DNA of 64,000 nucleotides from Saprospiraceae bacterium. GTDB lineage: Bacteria; Bacteroidota; Bacteroidia; Chitinophagales; Saprospiraceae. Made by a program: the position numbers and the translations under genes. The stretch's first letter is position 1. Every line of letters begins with the position of its first letter. Under the pieces are notes generated by a model. It saw only the letters and a list, made by a program, of their open reading frames with translations. It was not told the origin of the DNA and did no database searches. The stretch covers positions 186,001 through 250,000 of the forward strand of contig JADJPZ010000004.1 of the NCBI GenBank assembly GCA_016713025.1, in the 5' to 3' direction. Of the stretch, positions 1 to 7,032 are shown piece by piece.

Positions 1-1
1 A

Positions 2-184
2 GATTTTCCCATTCATACTGTTATCCTGGAAAATAATTCTTTTTTCACCATTGAAAAAAAGTTTGAAGATCACGATTTGCGGGCAGTGTCGGCTTACTGG
101 AATGACAGACTGAAAGAAGCTATCCACGACCTTCCGTCAGATGTACTCAACAGAGCATTTGATGCTGAAACAGCAAAATTATGA
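2..184 (+). CDS. C-terminal end of an Anbu-type proteasome-like peptidase (partial)
   Basis: The window opens inside an open reading frame whose last 60 residues are visible, ending in TGA. The tail has the layout of the Anbu (ancestral beta subunit, COG3484) C-terminus: a beta-strand segment starting PIHTVILENN, an acidic linker (EDHD), then an amphipathic helix YWNDRLKEAIHDLPS. The expected family pattern is a W-x3-L/R-x3-A/F-x2-LP helix. Anbu proteins are Ntn-hydrolase-fold peptidases that form ring or spiral assemblies and are typically encoded beside a transglutaminase, an alpha-E protein and a circularly permuted ATP-grasp protein. Here the stop codon overlaps the start of a transglutaminase gene (ATGA), matching that context. 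The catalytic N-terminal threonine region lies outside the window, so the call rests on the tail and the neighbour. Confidence 0.6.
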   Translation, partial: DFPIHTVILENNSFFTIEKKFEDHDLRAVSAYWNDRLKEAIHDLPSDVLNRAFDAETAKL

Positions 185-1023
185 TTTTAGAAATCAATCA
201 TGAGACACGATATACTTATGAAAATGAAGTGCTGCTCAATCCTCATATTCTATACCTTACTATACAAAACAGGAATTATTATCAGATAAAACACCATGCT
301 ATCAGAGTAGATCCCGAACCTACCGGATTGAATGCCCTGATTGACCTGGAAAACTCATCATACTATCAGGCGTGGTTTGGACGATATACCAGTCATTTAG
401 ATATCAAGGTGCAATTTATTGTAAAAACCAAGGAGTTTAACCCACTGCATTTTATCTATGACAACAGGTTTACAAAGTTGGACACAGGGTTTGACTATGG
501 CGGATATAAAAACAAGTTGATAGAAGTATATTTACTCCAATTGTTCCTTCCCGAACTTAAATCATTTGCATTAGAATTTTTTCATGCCACCAATGATATA
601 GTAAGCTTTTTACATAGTATCAATGCATACATTTATCAGCACTGGCAACATGAAATCAGGATAGCACCGGGGTTTCAGCATCCGCTTATCACATTTTCTG
701 ACAAAAGAGGTTCTTGTCGTGATCTTGCTTGCATGATGATGGAGATGCTTAAAAGTGTAGGACTGGCTTCAAGATTTGTGAGTGGTTATGCATATAATCC
801 ATCATTGTCAGATGAACACAATCTTCATGCGTGGATAGATATCTATGTCCCCGGTGCCGGGTGGATAGGCATTGACCCAAGCCTTGGATTGTTCTGCGAC
901 CATCATTACTTTCCCCTTGCTGCCAGTTATGAACCATCCAATACACTACCTGTCATAGGTACTTTCGGAGGGACTTCAGGTAGTGAATTATATACTTATG
1001 TCGATATTCAAGAGAAAAACTAA
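181..1023 (+). CDS. Transglutaminase-like cysteine peptidase/amidotransferase family protein
   Basis: 280 residues without signal peptide or membrane segment, so probably cytoplasmic. Residues 1-80 match the bacterial transglutaminase N-terminal beta domain. Residues 160-235 carry the transglutaminase core with a complete catalytic triad: Cys179 in KRGSCRDLACMM, His216 in NLHAWIDIY and Asp232 in WIGIDPS. The start ATG overlaps the stop of the upstream Anbu-like gene by four bases, implying translational coupling. In Anbu clusters this protein is thought to act with an ATP-grasp ligase and an alpha-E protein in making or cleaving peptide tags; this role is a prediction from gene neighbourhoods, not shown here. 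No gene follows in the same unit, because a promoter-like box for the tricorn gene starts about 30 bp after the stop. Confidence 0.85.
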   Translation: MILEINHETRYTYENEVLLNPHILYLTIQNRNYYQIKHHAIRVDPEPTGLNALIDLENSSYYQAWFGRYTSHLDIKVQFIVKTKEFNPLHFIYDNRFTKLDTGFDYGGYKNKLIEVYLLQLFLPELKSFALEFFHATNDIVSFLHSINAYIYQHWQHEIRIAPGFQHPLITFSDKRGSCRDLACMMMEMLKSVGLASRFVSGYAYNPSLSDEHNLHAWIDIYVPGAGWIGIDPSLGLFCDHHYFPLAASYEPSNTLPVIGTFGGTSGSELYTYVDIQEKN

Positions 1024-1054
1024 TAATAAATTACGCTCATCTCACACATCATTC

Positions 1055-1062
1055 TAATTTTG
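1055..1062 (+). promoter_or_regulatory. Bacteroidota -7 box (TAATTTTG) upstream of the tricorn protease gene
   Basis: TAATTTTG matches the TAnnTTTG consensus of the Bacteroidota primary sigma factor. It lies 33 bp before the ATG at 1096, which is a normal leader length. No clear TTTG -33 element is visible. The box overlaps the TTG at 1060 that would extend the reading frame, which argues against that longer start. Confidence 0.5.
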
Positions 1063-1095
1063 CAATTACCTTGCACCACTATAAAAGTCAATACA

Positions 1096-4000
1096 ATGAA
1101 GTCAATATTTTTAACCCTTCTTGGAATAGTTTTTTTTGGTTTAACTCATGCTCAGCAAAAGCATGCCTATTTCACATCCTTTCCTTGTATAAGTCCTGAT
1201 GGCAATCATATTGTTTTCACTTATGAAGGCGATCTTTGGAAAGCCAGTATTGACGGTGGATTTGCCACCAGACTTACCGCAATGCTGGGGGAAGAAACAA
1301 GGGCCAAGTACTCGCCTGATGGCAAATGGATCGCTTTTACCGGATCTCAATATGGTAATCAGGACGTTTACATATTGCCGGCTGATGGTGGTGAAGTAAA
1401 ACAATTGACCTTTCATGAAGCATTTGATCATGTGGACAACTGGAGTTGGGATTCGAAAGAAATTTATTTTACCTCATCAAGAGAGAATAGAAACTCAGCT
1501 TATGTGGTCCCGATTTCTGGTGGCACACCTAAAAGACTTTTTCATAATTTCTTTCATACTTTACACAATATAGCAATGCACCCTGATGGCGAAATCTTTT
1601 TCAGTGAAACATCCGAAAGCAAGGCACAGGCATACCGTAAAGGGTATAAAGGATCTTACAATCCCGAAATTCAATCCTACAATCCTAAAACCAACAATTT
1701 TAAAAAATATACTAAATACGAAGGCAAAGATATGTGGCCAACCATAGACCGACAAGGCAATGTATATTTTGTATCTGATGAAAAAAACGGGCAATACAAC
1801 CTATCTACCTTAAATAAAAGTAAAACCAGCCACCTGACCGATTTTAAGTCATCTATCAAACATCCGGTAGTTAGTGCAGATGGACGATATGTGGTTTTTG
1901 AGAAAGATTTTCAAATATTCAAATATGAGGTCAGGTCTGGCAAAACTTCAAAAGTTCCCGTAGTAACATTTACCAATGCGACAGCTGAGAAGGAAAAGGA
2001 CTTTACGGTTCAAAACAATATTTCATATTTTGATGTGAGTGCGGATGGCAAAAAACTGGCATTTGTTTCGAGAGGTGAATTATTTGTATCAGATATAAAG
2101 GGGAAATTTATTCAGAAGCTCAAAACCAATCCTTTGGCAAGGGTGACTGAGGTCAAATGGAAATCAGACAATAAAAGCCTGCTCTATACCCAAACCAATA
2201 CAAAGGGGTACACCAACCTGTTTTTGATACGCGCTGACACCATTCCGCAGGAAAAACAATTGACCTATGAAAATCAAAATAACAGAGAACTGTCATTGAA
2301 CAAATCCCGCACTAAGGCCGTCTTCCTCAGTGGTAGAAATGATGTAAAAATCATTGACCTTCATGGAGATTCTGTTGCCACACTGGTTAAGGAAGAACTT
2401 TGGGGTTTTCAGAATTCTACACCTTCATTTTCTCCAAATGATGAGTATATCTTATTTACAGCAAGAAGAAATTTTGAAGAGGATATCTTTCTTTATCACC
2501 TCGAAAATAAAAAGCTGACCAATCTCACCAAAACAGGTATTACAGAAAACAGCCCATTTTGGTCACCCGATGGTAAATATATTTATTTTACATCCAACAG
2601 GATAAAACCCGCATATCCATTTGGACTTTCGGATGCAAGGGTGTATAGACTGCCTTTGGAAAAATTTTCACAAGATTTCAGATCAAATAAATATGACAGC
2701 CTTTTTATAGAAAAGAGCAAATCAGTAGCTCCCAAAACGGATTCATTGAACACAAAGCCCATAATGGAAAATTATACCATTGACTTCAACAATATTTTGG
2801 ATAGGGTAGAGCTGGTCAGTCCTAATTTTGGAACTCAAAGCAGAAGCTATGTATTGCGAAAGGAAGATAAAACCGTCGTCATTTATTCATCCAATCACAG
2901 TGAAAATGAAAACCACTTATGGATGACTACATACGAACCCTTTGAAAAGCCAAAAACAGAAAAAATTGAAGGTGCCAGATCATTCGGTACTTTTATAGTC
3001 CAGTCGTCAGATAAATATTATGCACTGATCGGCGGCAACGTTCATACACTAAACATCGATGGCAAAAAAACAGAGAAGATAAATATCGATCACACCTTCC
3101 GTCGCAATCTCAAAGCTGAATTTGACCAAATGTTTGCTGAAACATGGGCCAATGTCCAGGAAAACTTTTACAATAAAAGCTTTCACGGCCTCGATTGGAA
3201 TCAGGTAGGAGAACACTACAAACAATTTCTGACCTTTGTCAATACACGTTCAGATCTGAGGGTGTTGATCACCGAAATGCTGGGCGATCTGAACTCTTCC
3301 CATACAGGCTTTTCGAGCTTTGGTGATGAAGAAAATACTTTTTATAAAACCACATCACTTGGTACCGGTATAGTCTGGGACAATGATGATCCATACAAAG
3401 TCAAACGCGTCATTACATACAGCCCATCGGATAAAAAAGGCATTGATCTGATAGCAGGCGATGTCCTTACTGCTATCAACGATACACCAGTAGATGTCAG
3501 GCAAAACCGGGAGTCATATTTTATCAAACCATCATTGGATCAGGAACTGCAACTCACATTTAGCCGTAAAGACTCCAGTTTTACTATAAAAATAACTCCT
3601 GAGTCTTTCAATGCAATTAATACACTGAGATATGACGAATGGATAGCAAATAATCAGAAAATAGTAGATCAGAAGTCCAACAAAAAAATAGCATATGCTC
3701 ATATGAAAGATATGGGAACAGGAGAGCTGAATAAGTTTCTGATCGACATGACTACTGAAATATATGACAGAGATGCATTGATTCTGGACATCAGATACAA
3801 CAATGGTGGCAATGTCCATGACAATGTGCTCCAGTTTTTGAGTCAGAAACCTTATCTGAAGTGGAAATATCGTGAAGGTGCACTCACTGTACAGCCCAAT
3901 TTTACTCCTGCCGGAAAACCAATCATCCTTCTGACCAATGAACAATCTCTCAGTGATGCAGAGATGACAACTGAAGGATTTAAAAGACTTGGTCTCGGCA

Positions 4001-4236
4001 AAGTGATCGGCACGGAAACCTACCGGTGGATCATCTTCACATCCGGCAAAGGACTTGTCGATGGGTCATTCTACAGATTGCCTTCCTGGGGCTGCTACAC
4101 TCTGGATGGCAAAAACCTGGAGCTCGTCGGCGTGGCACCTGATATATATGTCGGCATGGATTTTAAGGACAGACTCAATCAGGTTGATCCACAGCTGGAC
4201 AGGGCGATATCAGAGATAATGAGTATGTTGAAGTAA
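1096..4236 (+). CDS. Secreted tricorn-type protease (PD40 propeller + PDZ + S41 peptidase)
   Basis: 1,046 residues from the ATG at 1096; a TTG-initiated form 12 codons longer is possible but falls in the promoter. Residues 1-20 form a signal peptide ending in HAQ. Residues 25-580 contain repeated PD40/TolB-like propeller motifs of the type SPDGKWIAFTG and SPDGKYIYFTSNR. About 650-735 is the helical C1 region. A PDZ domain (GTGIVWDNDDPYKVKRV, SPSDKKGIDLIAGDVLTAIN) spans about 755-830, followed by a C-terminal S41-type C2 domain. Catalytic residues recognisable by alignment to archaeal tricorn are His736 (LNSSHTG) and Ser953 (LTNEQSLSDAEM). Tricorn homologues degrade oligopeptides; the signal peptide places this one in the periplasm or outside. 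A 120-bp copy of the gene's 3' end recurs at 50342-50461. The repeat array at 4246 starts 10 bp after the stop. Confidence 0.9.
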   Translation: MKSIFLTLLGIVFFGLTHAQQKHAYFTSFPCISPDGNHIVFTYEGDLWKASIDGGFATRLTAMLGEETRAKYSPDGKWIAFTGSQYGNQDVYILPADGGEVKQLTFHEAFDHVDNWSWDSKEIYFTSSRENRNSAYVVPISGGTPKRLFHNFFHTLHNIAMHPDGEIFFSETSESKAQAYRKGYKGSYNPEIQSYNPKTNNFKKYTKYEGKDMWPTIDRQGNVYFVSDEKNGQYNLSTLNKSKTSHLTDFKSSIKHPVVSADGRYVVFEKDFQIFKYEVRSGKTSKVPVVTFTNATAEKEKDFTVQNNISYFDVSADGKKLAFVSRGELFVSDIKGKFIQKLKTNPLARVTEVKWKSDNKSLLYTQTNTKGYTNLFLIRADTIPQEKQLTYENQNNRELSLNKSRTKAVFLSGRNDVKIIDLHGDSVATLVKEELWGFQNSTPSFSPNDEYILFTARRNFEEDIFLYHLENKKLTNLTKTGITENSPFWSPDGKYIYFTSNRIKPAYPFGLSDARVYRLPLEKFSQDFRSNKYDSLFIEKSKSVAPKTDSLNTKPIMENYTIDFNNILDRVELVSPNFGTQSRSYVLRKEDKTVVIYSSNHSENENHLWMTTYEPFEKPKTEKIEGARSFGTFIVQSSDKYYALIGGNVHTLNIDGKKTEKINIDHTFRRNLKAEFDQMFAETWANVQENFYNKSFHGLDWNQVGEHYKQFLTFVNTRSDLRVLITEMLGDLNSSHTGFSSFGDEENTFYKTTSLGTGIVWDNDDPYKVKRVITYSPSDKKGIDLIAGDVLTAINDTPVDVRQNRESYFIKPSLDQELQLTFSRKDSSFTIKITPESFNAINTLRYDEWIANNQKIVDQKSNKKIAYAHMKDMGTGELNKFLIDMTTEIYDRDALILDIRYNNGGNVHDNVLQFLSQKPYLKWKYREGALTVQPNFTPAGKPIILLTNEQSLSDAEMTTEGFKRLGLGKVIGTETYRWIIFTSGKGLVDGSFYRLPSWGCYTLDGKNLELVGVAPDIYVGMDFKDRLNQVDPQLDRAISEIMSMLK

Positions 4237-4245
4237 ACAAGCCGC

Positions 4246-5131
4246 TCGACCACTAAGCCTACGAAGGAGGACTGGTGAGCGAAAAACAACAACAGTCTTT
4301 CGACCACTAAGCCTACGAAGGAGGACTGGTGAGCGAAAATAAGCAGCATCAAAGCCAACATGTAGTTTTTCCACATCTGCTGCCCCTTTTCGCTTAAGAG
4401 TCGCCCTGCTGAACGCATCTCAGTTGAAAATAATGACATTCGACCACTAAGCCGACGAAGGAGGAGCGGTGAGCGAAAAACAACAACAGTCTTTCGACCA
4501 CTAAGCCGACGAAGGAGGACTGGTGAGCGAAAATAAAGCAGCATCAAAGCCAACATGTAGTTTTTTTCCACATCTGCCGTCCCTTTTCGCTTAAGAGTCG
4601 TCATACGGGACGCTTCTCAGTCGAAAAAACGCCATTCGACCACTAAGCCGACGAAGGAGGACTGGTGAGCGAAATAAAGCAGCATCAAAGCCAACATGTA
4701 GTTTTTTTACATCTACCGCCCCTTTTCGCTTAAGAGTCGCCCTACGGGACGCTTCTCAGTCGAAAAAAACGTCGCTCGACCACTAAGCCGACGAAGGAGG
4801 ACTGGTGAGCGAAATAACAAGGCACGCATATCATATATGTGTCGCGATTATGGAGCAGAAAGTGATTGAAAACCGCCGCCCTTTTTCGCTTAAGAGTCGC
4901 CCTACGGGACGCTTCTCAGTCGAAAAAAGCCATTCGACCACTAAGCCGACGAAGAAGGACTGGTGAGCGAATGAACAAGGCACGCATATCATATGTGTGT
5001 AGTGCTGATGGAGCAGAAAGTGATTGAATTCCGCTGCCCCTTTTCGCTTAAGAGTCGCCCAACGGGACGCTTCTCAGTCGAAAAAAACACCATTCGACCA
5101 CTAAGCCGACGAAGGAGGACTGGTGAGCGAA
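4246..5131. repeat. Array of two alternating dyad repeats (A x8, B x5) with two spacer types
   Basis: Two imperfectly palindromic elements alternate. Element A is 38 bp, starting TCGACCACTAAGCC and ending GGTGAGCGAA. Copies are at 4246-4283, 4300-4337, 4440-4477, 4494-4531, 4636-4673, 4776-4813, 4934-4971 and 5094-5131. Element B is about 48 bp, CCCTTTTCGCTTAAGAGTCG followed by a short loop and GGGACGCTTCTCAGTCGAAA; copies lie near 4383-4430, 4581-4629, 4719-4769, 4879-4928 and 5037-5087. Order: A A s1 B, A A s1 B, A s1 B, A s2 B, A s2 B, A. Spacer s1 contains AGCAGCATCAAAGCCAACAT and s2 contains GGAGCAGAAAGTGATTGAA. Higher-order period is 140-195 bp. Copies differ by a few bases, so the array is not a perfect assembly duplication. 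Reading frames crossing it look spurious. Function unknown; RNA hairpins, a REP-like element or a recombination substrate are all possible. Confidence 0.9.
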
Positions 5132-5184
5132 TGTATCTACATTTTTTATTTAGGGAAGACAAATTAATTATAAAATTTATTATC

Positions 5185-5192
5185 TATATTTG
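5185..5192 (+). promoter_or_regulatory. Candidate -7 box (TATATTTG) for the glycine-rich T9SS protein
   Basis: TATATTTG fits TAnnTTTG and sits 29 bp before the ATG at 5222, just downstream of the last A repeat. No obvious -33 TTTG; surrounding sequence is AT-rich, so a chance match is possible. Confidence 0.4.
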
Positions 5193-5221
5193 TTTTTTTT
5201 TTAATCAACTAAATTTTCCAC

Positions 5222-6490
5222 ATGATGAGAAAAGGAATTTTACTAATTATCGGAGTTTTTTTGACTTTTTTTAATAGTCTTTTGAGCCAAGCACCTGCTC
5301 CAGCATCATTTACTTCAGGCACTTCCACCTATACAGTTCCTGCAGGTTATATTGCGGATTTAAGAGTCCAGGTATGGGGCGGCGGTGGTGGAACTACTAC
5401 TGGTGGAAGCGGAGCTCGAAATGGTGGTGGCGGTGGTGGTTACGCAGAATTTACATATCTTGGAGTTTCTGGGCCAATTACAATTAGTTTAACTGTGGGT
5501 GTAGGAGGGAATAATTCAGATGGAGGTACCTCTACTTTTAATGGTCCGGGTGGCACTTTATCAGCTACCGGAGGCGGTAGGGGGAATGCTACATCAGGAG
5601 GTTCGGGCGGAACAGGAAGCGGACCTGTAGGTACTAATATAAATTCAGGTGGAAATGGCGGAGCAAGAACGGCTAATATGGCTGGAGGTGGTGGAGGTGG
5701 AGCAGGAGGACCTTCTGGTGCTGGTAATGTTGGAGGAGCGGCTTCTGGAAATACAGGTGGTGCTGGAGGAGCATCTGCTGGAGGTGGGGCAGGTGGAAAA
5801 GGGGAAAATCAAGATGCAAATCCACAAAATCCAGGCAATGGAATTTCACCAGGGGGTGGTGCAGGCGGATTAGGAGATAACAGAGGTGCTGTTTCAGGTG
5901 GCAGTGGTATGAGTGCAGATGGTGGGGGAGGTCAAATTGTAGTTACTCCCATGAATATTCTTCCTGTTACTCTCATTGATTTTTCTGTAAAAAATTATGA
6001 TTCTCAAAATCATCTGTATTGGTCTACAGCCTCTGAAACTAATAATGATCATTTTTCTATCGAAAGATCATCAGACGGACGCAATTTTAGTGTCATTAGC
6101 AGGGTAGAAGGCGCTGGTAATAGTTCAAGTAGACTAGATTATCGTTATAGTGACCAATCCCCTTTGCCAGATGTTAGCTACTATCGACTTAAGCAGACAG
6201 ACTACGATGGCAAGTTTGAGTACTCTTCCATTGTTGCTGTCAGGGATGATGCTGCCAAAGGGCATGCTGATGTCAGATATAGGCCGGCGCAGCATGAACT
6301 TCACATCGCGACACCACTGGCAGCATATACCATCTCCATATCAGATATGAGTGGCAAGATTGTCCGGACGACGTCTGGCTATGCCGATGGCGATCTTCAG
6401 CTGTCAGTAGCTGACCTAACACCGGGTATGTATGTAGCTATTATCAATGGACAGACGGGGACAACGAACTACCGATTCAGTAAGTTATAA
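5222..6490 (+). CDS. Secreted glycine-rich protein with T9SS type A sorting domain
   Basis: 422 residues; two consecutive ATGs open the gene and either could be used. Residues 1-23 are a signal peptide (hydrophobic LLIIGVFLTFF, cleavage after LSQ). Residues 30-50 include YTVPAGYIADLRVQVWG, the start of a glycine-rich region seen in many secreted Bacteroidota proteins. About 50-235 is extremely Gly/Ser/Ala-rich with GGGGG and GAGGAS runs, probably a flexible or polyglycine-II-like surface segment. From about 245, LPVTLIDFSVKNYDSQNHLYWSTASE introduces the fibronectin-like linker common before T9SS type A domains, which ends with a PGMYVAIINGQ motif and KL. It is therefore predicted to be exported by the type IX system and displayed on or released from the cell. 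The biological role is unknown. A strong terminator follows at once. Confidence 0.85.
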   Translation: MMRKGILLIIGVFLTFFNSLLSQAPAPASFTSGTSTYTVPAGYIADLRVQVWGGGGGTTTGGSGARNGGGGGGYAEFTYLGVSGPITISLTVGVGGNNSDGGTSTFNGPGGTLSATGGGRGNATSGGSGGTGSGPVGTNINSGGNGGARTANMAGGGGGGAGGPSGAGNVGGAASGNTGGAGGASAGGGAGGKGENQDANPQNPGNGISPGGGAGGLGDNRGAVSGGSGMSADGGGGQIVVTPMNILPVTLIDFSVKNYDSQNHLYWSTASETNNDHFSIERSSDGRNFSVISRVEGAGNSSSRLDYRYSDQSPLPDVSYYRLKQTDYDGKFEYSSIVAVRDDAAKGHADVRYRPAQHELHIATPLAAYTISISDMSGKIVRTTSGYADGDLQLSVADLTPGMYVAIINGQTGTTNYRFSKL

Positions 6491-6504
6491 AATTGTTTTT
6501 TAGC

Positions 6505-6544
6505 GTGTATAAATGAAGAAATACTCTTCATTTATACACTTTTT
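6505..6544 (+). terminator. Rho-independent-type terminator after the glycine-rich T9SS gene
   Basis: Perfect 14-bp stem GTGTATAAATGAAG / CTTCATTTATACAC (6505-6518 and 6526-6539), 7-nt loop, then TTTTT. It starts 14 bp after the stop codon. The stem is AT-rich but long. Confidence 0.85.
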
Positions 6545-6633
6545 ATTTTATAATTTTCCTTTGCAATTATTTTTGGGAAAGTATTTTTCATTATAATGAC
6601 CTATCTCCCATACTGTACACTTAAAGAGTGTTG

Positions 6634-6677
6634 TTGCTTAAGGGTGCCCTTTGTAAGGCACATCTTTCAATAAAAAA
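6634..6677 (+). repeat. Divergent relative of array element B; rest of 6545-7032 without a gene
   Basis: TTGCTTAAGGGTGCCCT, a short loop, AGGCACATCTTTCA and a run of A repeat the architecture of element B (GCTTAAG-G-GCCCT, loop, complementary arm, TCTxxCA, A-tract), but with many substitutions. The GTGCC/GGCAC core can pair. Otherwise 6545-7032 shows no credible coding region. Reading the minus strand at 6683-6710 gives a YTLKVVKY-stop ending that resembles secreted-protein tails, but the frame upstream is not convincing. Confidence 0.45.
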
Positions 6678-7032
6678 ACTCAATACTTCACCACCTTCAA
6701 TGTATAGGTATAACTTATGCATAAGATACAAATGCTAATAATGCTGGCGTAACCGTAAATTTTGCCACATGAGAGACCTTGAGTTTTAAACTTCTGTCAA
6801 ATACAGAGATGGCCCATAATTAAAAAATTATTTACCTAATTGAAACATAAATTTTAAAATATTTAAATAAATTTGCTGTACATTAAAAAATCAGTACAAG
6901 CCAAAATAGTTTGAATCATCTTTGTTTTGAAAATCATAAATCGATTGTTTGCAAGATATGGGTTACAGACAGATATGATTACTATCTATTGAAAGTAAAT
7001 AGGATGTTATCAAAACAATAATCACTCAAACC

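Noticed and set aside
4179..4604. Minus-strand 141-codon frame across the A/B array
   Set aside because: Its apparent protein repeats only mirror the DNA repeats; no start context, no domain, and it overlaps the tricorn 3' end.
4246..5131. CRISPR array
   Set aside because: Repeats are of two alternating kinds, adjacent copies are sometimes only 16 bp apart, spacers recur, and no cas genes are nearby.
4993..5274. Plus-strand 93-codon frame running from the array into the T9SS gene
   Set aside because: Composed of array sequence and overlaps the true signal peptide in another frame.
6683..6790. Possible remnant of a secreted-protein C-terminus on the minus strand (YTLKVVKY-stop)
   Set aside because: Only about eight residues look convincing; upstream frame is interrupted, so it cannot be called a pseudogene.
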